Source: JBKCUK01 sp046318415 (GTDB lineage: Bacteria > Pseudomonadota > Alphaproteobacteria > Caedimonadales > Caedimonadaceae). From it: 64,000 bases of DNA. Shown here one piece after another: positions 16,022-24,536 of this stretch (position 1 is its first letter; the number at the start of each line of letters is the position of its first letter). Made by a program: the position numbers and the translations under genes. Location of the stretch: assembly GCA_046318415.1 (NCBI GenBank), contig JBKCUK010000008.1:62001-126000 (forward strand). Direction: 5' to 3'. A model generated the notes under the pieces. The model had not been told where the DNA came from, did not search any database, and worked only from the letters and a program-made list of their open reading frames with translations.

Positions 16022-17692
16022 ATGCTGAAGACCCTCACCATCCGCAATGTGGTGCTGATCGAGCGTCTAGAACTTACCCTTCAAGGTGGTTTTTCGGCGC
16101 TGACCGGAGAGACGGGTGCTGGAAAATCCATCTTGCTGGATGCCTTGGGACTTGCCCTTGGCGAACGCAGTAATGCGGGATTTATACGCCCAGGTGCGGA
16201 TCAAGCCAGCGTTAGCGCTGCCTTTGAGGTGATGCCCAGCCATCCTGTGTTTGCGTTGCTGCATGAACAAGGAATTGAATGCGAAGACGCGCTGGTGTTG
16301 CGCCGTGTCCTGAACGCGGATGGTAAGTCCCGCGCGTTTATTAATGACCAGCCTGTGTCCACCGCGTTGTTGCGGCAGGTGGGTGGCCTTTTAATCGAAA
16401 TTCATGGTCAATTTGATCAGCTTTTACAGGCCGCCACCCATCGCCTGACCCTTGATCGCTTCGCAGGGGCTGAGAACGTCAAGGCAAGCGTCGCCGAAGC
16501 ATTCCAGGCCTACAAGGACGCGCAACGCCAGTTGGAAGAGGCCATGGCCGCTGCTGGTCGCGATGCGGATCAACGCGCATACCTCAGTCATGCCATCGAA
16601 GAACTGCGTCAGCTGGCCCCCCAACCGGACGAAGAGGGGGATCTTTTGCGGCGCCGGGATTATCTTGCCCACCGCCGCAAGGTTTTAGAGGCGGTCCAAG
16701 GAGCCGTCCAGATGTTAGAGGGCGATCGCGGCGCCGAGTCACTGGTCGCCCAGGCCGCGAAAAAAATTCAGCGTGTGGTTGAATTGGCCGGCGATCAATT
16801 GGGCGAGGCCATGACACGGCTGGATCATGCGATGGACAGTCTTGCCGAAGCCAGTGATGCCCTTCGTGGCTTTCTGAGTCGTGATCAAGAGGGCGAAGAG
16901 CATCTGGAAAGCATAGAAGAGCGCCTTTATGCCCTGCGGCATTTGGCCCGCAAACATCATGTGAATACCACCGAGCTTCCCGACCTTCTCCTGCGTCTTG
17001 AGGCGGATCTTCATAAGATTGACCACGCCGATGATTTTATTCGCGATCAACAAAAGCGGACCCAAGAAGCCAAAGCCACCTACCTTACGCAAGCTACCCT
17101 CTTGACTCAGCTGCGGCAAAGTGCTGCCGAGAGACTGGCCAAGGATGTGATGGTCGAGCTAGCCCCCCTCAAGTTGGAGCTAGCCCGCTTTCGCGCTGTA
17201 CTCACGCCTGTCGACTCCCATGCCTGGAGCGCAGAGGGGGTGGAGCACGTTGAATTTGAAGTGCAAACCAACCCAGGTTTACCCTTTGGGGGGATCGGTA
17301 AGATTGCCTCGGGCGGCGAGCTATCACGGCTTATGCTGGCACTGAAAGTCGTGATCTCTCAAAGCCAGGGCCGAGCCCTTGTGGTCTTTGATGAAATTGA
17401 CAGTGGCGTGGGGGGTGCTGTTGCCAGCGCCATCGGCGAACGCCTCAGTCGTCTTGGCGAAGGCGTCCAGGTGTTGGCCATAACCCATTCACCCCAGGTT
17501 GCTGCGTGCGCAGGATGCCAGATGATCGTGCGCAAAGACAATCGCACAGATCATACCACCACTGAGGTGCGCATCCTGGAAGAGACAGAGCGGCTTGAGG
17601 AAATTGCGCGCATGCTTGCAGGCGAGGTGGTGACGCAAGAGGCCCGCGCGGCGGCGCTGCAATTATTACAGGCCAAAACAAAGGCCGCATGA
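16022..17692 (+). CDS. recN: DNA repair protein RecN
   Basis: An SMC-like ATPase that acts in recombinational double-strand-break repair. It has a Walker A motif at residues 29-36 (GETGAGKS), a long central alpha-helical coiled-coil region (about 150-370), the ABC signature IASGGELSRLMLALK, and the Walker B motif ALVVFDEIDSGVGG near the C-terminus. The 556-residue length is typical. It sits in a tight run with bamD and ligA (16 bp to ligA), an arrangement common in Alphaproteobacteria. Confidence 0.97.
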   Translation: MLKTLTIRNVVLIERLELTLQGGFSALTGETGAGKSILLDALGLALGERSNAGFIRPGADQASVSAAFEVMPSHPVFALLHEQGIECEDALVLRRVLNADGKSRAFINDQPVSTALLRQVGGLLIEIHGQFDQLLQAATHRLTLDRFAGAENVKASVAEAFQAYKDAQRQLEEAMAAAGRDADQRAYLSHAIEELRQLAPQPDEEGDLLRRRDYLAHRRKVLEAVQGAVQMLEGDRGAESLVAQAAKKIQRVVELAGDQLGEAMTRLDHAMDSLAEASDALRGFLSRDQEGEEHLESIEERLYALRHLARKHHVNTTELPDLLLRLEADLHKIDHADDFIRDQQKRTQEAKATYLTQATLLTQLRQSAAERLAKDVMVELAPLKLELARFRAVLTPVDSHAWSAEGVEHVEFEVQTNPGLPFGGIGKIASGGELSRLMLALKVVISQSQGRALVVFDEIDSGVGGAVASAIGERLSRLGEGVQVLAITHSPQVAACAGCQMIVRKDNRTDHTTTEVRILEETERLEEIARMLAGEVVTQEARAAALQLLQAKTKAA

Positions 17693-17708
17693 GGGGGAGT
17701 AGGCGACA

Positions 17709-19802
17709 TTGACCGGGCGAGAAGACCATAAAGCTGCCGCAAAGCGCGAGTTAGAAGACCTTTGGCAACAGTTGCGCTATCATGATCGCCTCTACTACGA
17801 ATTGGATGCGCCAGAAATTGATGATGCGGCTTATGATGCCTTGCGTCAGCGGGCCCTTGCGCTGGAGGCTGAATTTCCAGAGTTGGTGAAAGCCGATGCG
17901 CCCACCCATCAAGTCGGCGGTAAACCCAGCCGTGGGTTTGCCAAGGTGAATCACCTGGTGCCCATGCTTTCCCTTGATAATGCTTTCATCCCTCAGGATG
18001 TTTCAGACTTTTTTGACCGCGCCCGGCGCTTCTTGAACTTAGATGCCGATGCGCCCATCCAGGTGGTGGCCGAGCCCAAGATCGACGGGTTGTCCTGTAA
18101 TCTGCGCTATGTGGATGGGCGCCTGGTGCAAGCAGGTACGCGAGGCGATGGCAGTGTCGGTGAGGATGTGACCGCCAATGTGCGTACCATCAAAGATATT
18201 CCCCAAGTTTTAACCGATTTCCCTTTCAAAGGGAGCCTCGAGATTCGCGGCGAAGTCTATATGACCCACACGGATTTTGCCATGCTGAATGCCCAGCGGG
18301 AGAAGGACGGCGAAGATTTGTTCGCCAATCCGCGCAATGCAGCAGCTGGTTCCCTGCGGCAACTGGATGCAAGCATCACAGCAGGCCGTCCCTTAAGATT
18401 TTTCGCCTACGCCTTTGGCACCCTTCCAGAAACAGCGGAGAGCCATTGGCAGCTTTTGGACGTCTTACGACACGCCGGCTTTGTCATCAGTGATCTGGTA
18501 GGTCTGTGCAGCTCCGAGCAAGAAGTTATGGCGTATTACACTGCCATGGAAGCGCAGCGCGCCGATCTTCCCTTTGATATCGATGGTGTGGTTTATAAAA
18601 TCAACCGCCTGGATTGGCAGCGGCGCTTAGGTTTCGTCGCCCGCTCGCCACGCTGGGCCATTGCCCATAAGTTTCCCCCTGCGCAGGCCCAAACAACCCT
18701 GGAAGCCATCGACATACAGGTGGGTCGAACGGGGGTCTTGACGCCCGTGGCCCACCTCAAGCCGGTAACGGTCGGCGGCGTTGTGGTCTCGCGCGCCACC
18801 TTGCACAATCAGGACGAAATTATCCGCAAGGATATCCGGGTAGGTGACCGGGTGGTGATCCAGCGCGCAGGCGATGTGATTCCCCAGATTGTGCGGGTCT
18901 TGGATGCAGATCGGGCCGATCGACCCCCCGTGTTCACAGTGCCAGACCTTTGCCCGGTGTGCCAAAGTCAAGTGGTGCGCGAAGAGGGGATGGCGGCCAA
19001 TCGATGCACGGGTGGCTTGATTTGTGATGCCCAGGCGGCGCTGCGCATCCGCCATTTTGCCTCAAAAGATGCTTTTGATATCGAAGGCATGGGGCAAAAA
19101 AATGTCGAGCTTTTCTATGCGAAAGGCTTGGTGCGCACGCCTGTAGAGCTGTTTACGTTGGAAGCCCGACAGCGAGAGAGCCTGACCCCTTTGCGCAATT
19201 GGGAAGGGTGGGGGCCAAAATCAGCCCAAAATCTTTTTGAAGCCATCAACGCCCGTCGCCAAATTTCGCTGGAGCGTTTTATCTATGCTCTGGGCATTCC
19301 CCAGGTGGGCACCGCAACGGCCAAGCTTTTGGCCCGACATTACGGCAGCTATCCCGCCTGGCGCGAGGCCATGGAGCAAGCCGTGTCACAGGGTGTTGAA
19401 GGCCCTGCATACGCTGATCTTCTCTCCATTGAAGGCATTGGCCCCAGCATGGCTCATGATCTGGTCGCCTTCTTTGCAGAAGCCCATAACCTTGAGATTC
19501 TTGACCAACTAGTAGGCCCGCAGATTCAAGTGGCAGATGCCCAACTTGTGGCGGCCGGATCTTCCCCCGTGGCGGGCAAGACCGTGGTATTTACAGGGAC
19601 CCTGGTCTCGTTAACCCGTTCCGAAGCCAAAACCCAGGCCGAGGCGCTGGGTGCAAAAGTCGCAAGCTCGGTTTCCTCAAAAACCGATTACGTGATCCTG
19701 GGCGCAGATGCCGGATCAAAGGCCACGAAAGCCCGTGAATTGGGCGTTGTGACGTTAAATGAGCAGGAATGGCTGGCCCTGATTTCTAGGAATGAAGCTT
19801 AA
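17709..19802 (+). CDS. ligA: NAD-dependent DNA ligase
   Basis: Seals nicks during replication and repair using NAD+ as adenylyl donor. The 697-residue protein shows the domain Ia tyrosine/aspartate region (YHDRLYYELDAPEIDDAAYD), the nucleotidyl-transfer lysine K124 in the motif EPKIDGLS, an OB fold, a four-cysteine zinc finger (CPVCQ to about ICDAQ), helix-hairpin-helix repeats (GIPQVGTATAKLLARHYG) and a C-terminal BRCT domain (GKTVVFTGTLVSLTRSEAK). Translation probably begins at TTG 17709, with GGGGGAG 10-16 bases upstream; no ATG is nearby. Complete and apparently intact. Confidence 0.97.
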   Translation: MTGREDHKAAAKRELEDLWQQLRYHDRLYYELDAPEIDDAAYDALRQRALALEAEFPELVKADAPTHQVGGKPSRGFAKVNHLVPMLSLDNAFIPQDVSDFFDRARRFLNLDADAPIQVVAEPKIDGLSCNLRYVDGRLVQAGTRGDGSVGEDVTANVRTIKDIPQVLTDFPFKGSLEIRGEVYMTHTDFAMLNAQREKDGEDLFANPRNAAAGSLRQLDASITAGRPLRFFAYAFGTLPETAESHWQLLDVLRHAGFVISDLVGLCSSEQEVMAYYTAMEAQRADLPFDIDGVVYKINRLDWQRRLGFVARSPRWAIAHKFPPAQAQTTLEAIDIQVGRTGVLTPVAHLKPVTVGGVVVSRATLHNQDEIIRKDIRVGDRVVIQRAGDVIPQIVRVLDADRADRPPVFTVPDLCPVCQSQVVREEGMAANRCTGGLICDAQAALRIRHFASKDAFDIEGMGQKNVELFYAKGLVRTPVELFTLEARQRESLTPLRNWEGWGPKSAQNLFEAINARRQISLERFIYALGIPQVGTATAKLLARHYGSYPAWREAMEQAVSQGVEGPAYADLLSIEGIGPSMAHDLVAFFAEAHNLEILDQLVGPQIQVADAQLVAAGSSPVAGKTVVFTGTLVSLTRSEAKTQAEALGAKVASSVSSKTDYVILGADAGSKATKARELGVVTLNEQEWLALISRNEA

Positions 19803-19838
19803 GAATAACCATAAGAATAATCATAAGGAAAACAGAGG

Positions 19839-20609
19839 ATGGTCGCCCTTATTGCCCACCGCGGTTGGCCGGCTCAGTATGATGAAAACACCATCGAGGG
19901 ATTTGTTGCGGCGTCATTGTTAAGTCCCGATTTTATCGAGTGTGATCTGCAGCTGACGCGCGATGGCCAGCTGGTTGTGCATCATGACTTTGTGCTGAAA
20001 CAGGGCACTCCCACAACTGACCCCACTGTGCCTGAACGGTCTTGGCTGATTCGGGATCTGGTTGCCCATGAAACGGTTCCCTCGAACGGCTATAACAAAG
20101 GTGATGGGCCTCATCTACCGACTTTGGACACGCTTTTGAGCCATCCTCAGTTGCGGCACTGTCAGTGGGCCCTGGAGGTAAAGTCGGGCGCAACGTCAGC
20201 GTTTGAGGGGATGGCTAACCTCATTCTCACTTGCCTTCAAGCCCATCAAGCCGTGTCACGGGTCAAAATTATCTCCTTTGATTGGTCCCTGCTGGCCACA
20301 ATTCGCAGCCTCAATGCTGAGGTTCGCCTCGGCTTTCTAACGGATTGGGGCTACGGTTTTAATCTGGCAGCATGCATACGTCGCATTCAGGAATTACAAG
20401 GGACTTGGTGGGGGCTACATCATTCTTGGGCCTCGCCCCACCTGATTGAAGCGGCCAAAACAGCTGGCATTAAAACAAATTTTTGGACCGTCAATGACCT
20501 CGACCGCGCGCGGGAGCTGATGGCCATGGGCGCCGATGGACTGACCACGGATCATATTGATCGCTTTGTGGTCCTTAAAAGCCATGGCCCAGTAGTAACC
20601 CCAGCATGA
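19839..20609 (+). CDS. Glycerophosphodiester phosphodiesterase family protein
   Basis: Hydrolyses glycerophosphodiesters to glycerol 3-phosphate and an alcohol; UgpQ-like. The 256-residue TIM-barrel protein contains the N-terminal catalytic motif AHRGWPAQYDENTIEGF (HR and E/N) and ECDLQLTRDGQLVVHHD, which carries the metal-binding Glu/Asp and the catalytic His. A GDPD-family C-terminus follows (FWTVNDLDRARELMAMGADG). The absence of a signal peptide indicates a cytoplasmic enzyme. Its last 35 bp overlap the convergent ubiA gene. Two near-identical short units (AAGAATAAcCATAAG/AATAAtCATAAGG) precede the start. Confidence 0.9.
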   Translation: MVALIAHRGWPAQYDENTIEGFVAASLLSPDFIECDLQLTRDGQLVVHHDFVLKQGTPTTDPTVPERSWLIRDLVAHETVPSNGYNKGDGPHLPTLDTLLSHPQLRHCQWALEVKSGATSAFEGMANLILTCLQAHQAVSRVKIISFDWSLLATIRSLNAEVRLGFLTDWGYGFNLAACIRRIQELQGTWWGLHHSWASPHLIEAAKTAGIKTNFWTVNDLDRARELMAMGADGLTTDHIDRFVVLKSHGPVVTPA

Positions 20610-21444
20610 TAACCAGACCTAGGACTGCATTTTCCTTGAAAATTGAGGCGCACTGACCACTGTCCTCAAGATTCAGGTGTTTCAATTGATGGTGAAAACG
20701 CCAACCCACAATGAAAATAACCATAAAATAAAGGGGGCCAAGTTTCGCCGCATATCCGGTGAAGATTAGGCAAAGGATCATCATGGCCGCCATCAAGCGC
20801 AAGAAAGGGAAGGGGGCGTGCTGAAAGCGTCGTGCTGTCGAGCGTACGCCAATTAAAATATCATCTTGGACATCTTGAAAGGCGTATATGGTGTCATAAT
20901 AAAGTGTCCAAAAAATGCCGGCCGAATAAAGACCTACTACCGCCATATTCAACGTGCTTTGGTTGCAAAACCACCCCATCAAGATACCCCAGTTAAAGGT
21001 GATACCTAAAAACAGCTGCGGCCAATAGGTGATTCGCTTCATCCACGGATACACGGCAACTAAACCCACCGAAAAAACCCCAAGGAGGATGACTTTCAGG
21101 GGCAGTGTCAACAGGAGGCCAAATGCCAAAAGACACAAAACCAGGATGAGCGCCCATGCCTCTTTCGTATCCACCAAACCCGCGGCAATGGGGCGCGAAC
21201 GGGTGCGGAACACATGGGCGTCAAAATCGCGGTCAACAAGGTCATTGTAAACACAACCGGCGCTGCGCATCAGAATGGCACCAAGCGTGAAAACCAGCAT
21301 TTCCTTGAAGGGTGGCAGCCCCTGGTAGGATAGAATCAAACCCCACAGGCAGGGCAGCCACAGGAGGGCGATCCCCACAGGACGATTGAGGCGCATCAGT
21401 TGAAAATACACGTAGGCTCGATGCTGAAGACTCACGGCTTGCAT
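20575..21444 (-). CDS. ubiA: 4-hydroxybenzoate polyprenyltransferase
   Basis: An inner-membrane prenyltransferase that attaches the polyprenyl chain to 4-hydroxybenzoate in ubiquinone synthesis. 289 residues with seven to nine hydrophobic segments. The first aspartate-rich motif is N67-D68-x2-D71-x3-D75 (NDLVDRDFD), followed by RTRSRPIAAG. The second region YDTIYAFQDVQDD contains the D-x-x-x-D motif for Mg-pyrophosphate binding. Length and motifs match UbiA closely. Its 3' end overlaps the phosphodiesterase gene by 35 bp, and its start is 62 bp from the rsmE start on the other strand. Confidence 0.93.
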   Translation of the reverse strand: MQAVSLQHRAYVYFQLMRLNRPVGIALLWLPCLWGLILSYQGLPPFKEMLVFTLGAILMRSAGCVYNDLVDRDFDAHVFRTRSRPIAAGLVDTKEAWALILVLCLLAFGLLLTLPLKVILLGVFSVGLVAVYPWMKRITYWPQLFLGITFNWGILMGWFCNQSTLNMAVVGLYSAGIFWTLYYDTIYAFQDVQDDILIGVRSTARRFQHAPFPFLRLMAAMMILCLIFTGYAAKLGPLYFMVIFIVGWRFHHQLKHLNLEDSGQCASIFKENAVLGLVIMLGLLLGHGF

Positions 21445-21506
21445 TTTCTCTTTGTCAGAAATGAGATACTATGGCTGCAGTTGCCTTCTTGACGCAAGGA
21501 TTTGTT

Positions 21507-22259
21507 TTGTCCCGACATTTGCCCCGTTTGTATTGTGATGTCCCCCTTGGCTTGTTGGCGCCCGTTGTGTTTGTCGAAGCGCAGGCCCACTATGTGCGTA
21601 GTGTCATGCGGCTTAAAGAAGGCGATGCGGTCCGCGTCTTTAACGGCCGGGAGGGTGAGTATCTTGTTGTGCTCTCAGAGGTTGGAAAAAAAAACGTCCA
21701 CGGTACGGTGCAGCAGATTTTACGCCCCCAAAGCCGTTTGTCCGGCGTTCATTTGGCCTTTGTGCCCATAAAACCGAATCGCCTTGCGTTCATGCTGGAA
21801 AAAGCGGTTGAGCTGGGGGTGGCCTCCTTAACCCCTGTGATCAGCCAAAGATGCCAAGTGCGGGACCTTAAGGTCGATAAATTAAAGGCCCATATCATCG
21901 AAGCCAGCGAGCAGTGTGAACGGCTGGATGTGCCATACTTATATGATGCTATTTCCCTTGAGGATTTCTTAAAAAACGCACCCTTTAAGAGGGTTTTAGC
22001 CGCTGACGAGCGCCGTTGTGCACCAGCATTGCTAGCCATTGCTCAGCAACCGGGCTATGATGGGGAATCAACGGCGGTTTTGGTCGGACCTGAAGGGGGA
22101 TTTAGCGAGGATGAATTTGGCATGATGGCAGCACAGTCAAAGATCACTCCTTTTAGCTTGGGTGAGACAATTTTGCGCGCAGAAACCGCAGCCCTTGCGG
22201 CCATCGCCACCCTTCACCAAGCGATGATCGGTCAAACAGGTCTTGAGGGTAAGGCATGA
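21507..22259 (+). CDS. rsmE: 16S rRNA (uracil-1498-N3)-methyltransferase
   Basis: Methylates U1498 in the decoding region of 16S rRNA using S-adenosylmethionine. The C-terminal SPOUT trefoil-knot motif is clear (VLVGPEGGFSEDEF, then FSLGETILRAETAALAAIA). I place the start at TTG 21507, which gives the family-typical N-terminus SRHLPRLY and has AAGGA seven bases upstream. The ATG at 21471 would add 12 residues without homology. The product is 250 residues. Its stop overlaps the start of the channel gene by 4 bp (ATGA). Confidence 0.9.
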   Translation: MSRHLPRLYCDVPLGLLAPVVFVEAQAHYVRSVMRLKEGDAVRVFNGREGEYLVVLSEVGKKNVHGTVQQILRPQSRLSGVHLAFVPIKPNRLAFMLEKAVELGVASLTPVISQRCQVRDLKVDKLKAHIIEASEQCERLDVPYLYDAISLEDFLKNAPFKRVLAADERRCAPALLAIAQQPGYDGESTAVLVGPEGGFSEDEFGMMAAQSKITPFSLGETILRAETAALAAIATLHQAMIGQTGLEGKA

Positions 22260-24421
22260 GGCGTCTTTTTCTGTTGTTATCCCTATGGTTGATTGCCTTC
22301 ACGCCGGCGCATGCGACCTTAAGTGCGTTGCAAGAGGGCAAGCAAGAGACCACAAAAGCTGAGCTTCCCAATGTGAAGGAGCTTGAAAAGCTTATTAAAA
22401 CCATTGAAAACAAATCCTCACGCCGAGAACTTGTCGAGAATTTACGCACCCTAATTAAAGCGCAGCGCAAGATAGAAGCCGACGACGCACAACAGAATAT
22501 TTTCCTATTGACGTTGATCAGCGACTCTTTGCGCTTTTTGACCCTCAAAGTCGCAACAGTTTTTGATGAACTGGATGCGCTCGTCAATGATTTCCTTGCC
22601 AATATGCATAATCAAGTCTACCGCAATCGTCTTTTTGATGGCTTGGGCTACATCGTGATTGTCCTGGGGGCGGGATTTTTGGCTGAGAAGGGGGCGTATT
22701 ACAGTTTGCGTCCCTTGCGCTTGCGTTTGATGCGGCAAACATACCGTAAACAGGCCATCCGCGTGAAAGCCCTCATGATGCGTGGCGCCTTTGATGTGAT
22801 CGGTATGATTGTGTTTGCCGCGGCTACCTTCACTGTGATGCGCTTCTTAGACCTGGATCCGGTTTTGAAAGCCGTCACCTTTATCATGGCCGTAGGGGCC
22901 CTTATTCTCTATTTTGTGCTCTCTCTCTTACGCTTGCTGTTCTATCCTCAGCGGCGCTATTTGAGGCTGCTGCATCTTGAGGATGATACGGCAAAGGTTT
23001 GCTATGGTTACGGTCGTTTGCTGGCTGTTCTGCTGACCTTTGGCATTGCTTTGCATGATATTATTTTTGCTCTCCAGGGGCCAAAATCTCTCTTTATCCT
23101 GGTGCATAAGTCCATGATTCTTTTGTGCTGTTTTGTGAGCTTTGGCTTTTTGATGAATGTACGCGAAAAGGTCAAGAAAACTTTGCTCCAGCAGCTGCGC
23201 GAGCGCTATCCCACACAGGCCAAGGGACGTAAAAGCTTCATGACGCGCCTTGTGGAAACGTGGCACCTGTGGGTGGGGCTTTACATTTTTGTCTTTGCCA
23301 TCACCAGTCTATACCAAGAAGCCGAGGATCTGAGAGCCTTTTTAAGTTCCTTTCTGGGCACGGCGGGTCTTGCGGCATTGGCCTATGTGATGATCATTAA
23401 AATACCCGCCTTTATGAAGCGCTTTATCACTTTCACTAGCGCCCCGTTTCCCCACATTCGCGCGCGCCAAGAGTTTTACATCACTTTTTCGACATTGTTC
23501 ATTAACATTTCACTTGTGCTGTTTATTTTTTACTTGGCAGATCATCTCTGGAGCCTTGAGCTTTTTGACGAGTGGTTGATGGTTGGCGATCGTTCCCTTG
23601 TCTCGATTTTAAGCACCAGTCTTGTGATTATCATCCTGGCTATTATTGTTTGGGAAATTTGCGAATACTTAATTGATAAGAATTTTTTGCACCATCAAAA
23701 AGAATTTTCCGTGGAAGTACGACGCAAGCGGCTGCTCACGATCCTGCCGCTGGTGCGTAACTTAACTCGCTTTGTTGTGTTTGCCGTGTTTATCCTCATT
23801 CTCTTTGCCGAGCTGGGCATGGATATTACCCCCTTACTGGCCGGTGCTGGTGTGCTGGGTTTGGCCCTTTCATTGGGTGGTCAGGCTTTGGTGAAGGACA
23901 TCATCACCGGTATTTTTATCTTGATCGAGGATACAATTAACGTCGGTGACCTTATTCAGGTGGATTCGGGCAAGCGTGGCAATGTGGAGGCGCTGTCTTT
24001 GCGCGCTGTCAAACTGCGCGATTCCGAGGGATTTCTGCATACAATCCCGTTCAGCTCGATTTCCATCATTACCAATATGACCAAGCACTATGCTTATTAT
24101 GTCCTTGATTTGACGCTCACCTACGATACGGACGTGGACCAGGTTGTTCCGCTTGTGATGCAAGTGAATGACGAGTTGCGCCAAAAAGAAAAATTTAGGG
24201 ATCTTATTCTTGAGCCCATGGAAGTTTTGGGTGTCGACCGTTTCGAGGAAAATGGCTTTGTGTTGCGCGCACGGATTAAGACCACACCCACATCCCGGTG
24301 GTTGGTTGGGCGCGAAGTCAATCGTATGATTAAGAAAATCTTTGATGACCACCAGATTACATTTGCAACTGGAGCGAAGATGATTGAGGTCAAAAGTGAC
24401 GGCGTGCGCGTCACTGTCTAG
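22256..24421 (+). CDS. Multi-spanning MscS-family mechanosensitive channel
   Basis: Releases solutes on hypo-osmotic shock. The 721-residue protein begins with a signal sequence (LLSLWLIAFTPAHATLS). A helical periplasmic region and about ten membrane segments follow, ending in the MscS core at about residues 500-700: the TM3 pore helix ITPLLAGAGVLGLALSLGGQ, then ALVKDIITGIFILIEDTINVG and VGDLIQVDSGKRGNVE. Long N-terminal extensions of this kind occur in MscK/YbdG-type and YjeP-type relatives. It is translationally coupled to rsmE. No closer assignment than the MscS family is justified. Confidence 0.9.
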   Translation: MRRLFLLLSLWLIAFTPAHATLSALQEGKQETTKAELPNVKELEKLIKTIENKSSRRELVENLRTLIKAQRKIEADDAQQNIFLLTLISDSLRFLTLKVATVFDELDALVNDFLANMHNQVYRNRLFDGLGYIVIVLGAGFLAEKGAYYSLRPLRLRLMRQTYRKQAIRVKALMMRGAFDVIGMIVFAAATFTVMRFLDLDPVLKAVTFIMAVGALILYFVLSLLRLLFYPQRRYLRLLHLEDDTAKVCYGYGRLLAVLLTFGIALHDIIFALQGPKSLFILVHKSMILLCCFVSFGFLMNVREKVKKTLLQQLRERYPTQAKGRKSFMTRLVETWHLWVGLYIFVFAITSLYQEAEDLRAFLSSFLGTAGLAALAYVMIIKIPAFMKRFITFTSAPFPHIRARQEFYITFSTLFINISLVLFIFYLADHLWSLELFDEWLMVGDRSLVSILSTSLVIIILAIIVWEICEYLIDKNFLHHQKEFSVEVRRKRLLTILPLVRNLTRFVVFAVFILILFAELGMDITPLLAGAGVLGLALSLGGQALVKDIITGIFILIEDTINVGDLIQVDSGKRGNVEALSLRAVKLRDSEGFLHTIPFSSISIITNMTKHYAYYVLDLTLTYDTDVDQVVPLVMQVNDELRQKEKFRDLILEPMEVLGVDRFEENGFVLRARIKTTPTSRWLVGREVNRMIKKIFDDHQITFATGAKMIEVKSDGVRVTV

Positions 24422-24536
24422 CGCATGAAGAAAATCGTTTGAAGTGTTAAAGATACAACTCTGGCACGCTTAATCCTCTATTAATAATCTGGCCGCAGAA
24501 TATCGATCAGGGCTCATCAGCACAGAAGGTATTCTC

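Noticed and set aside
20575..20609. Possible frameshift at the ends of the phosphodiesterase and ubiA genes.
   Set aside because: Both proteins have normal family length; the 35-bp convergent overlap is tolerated.
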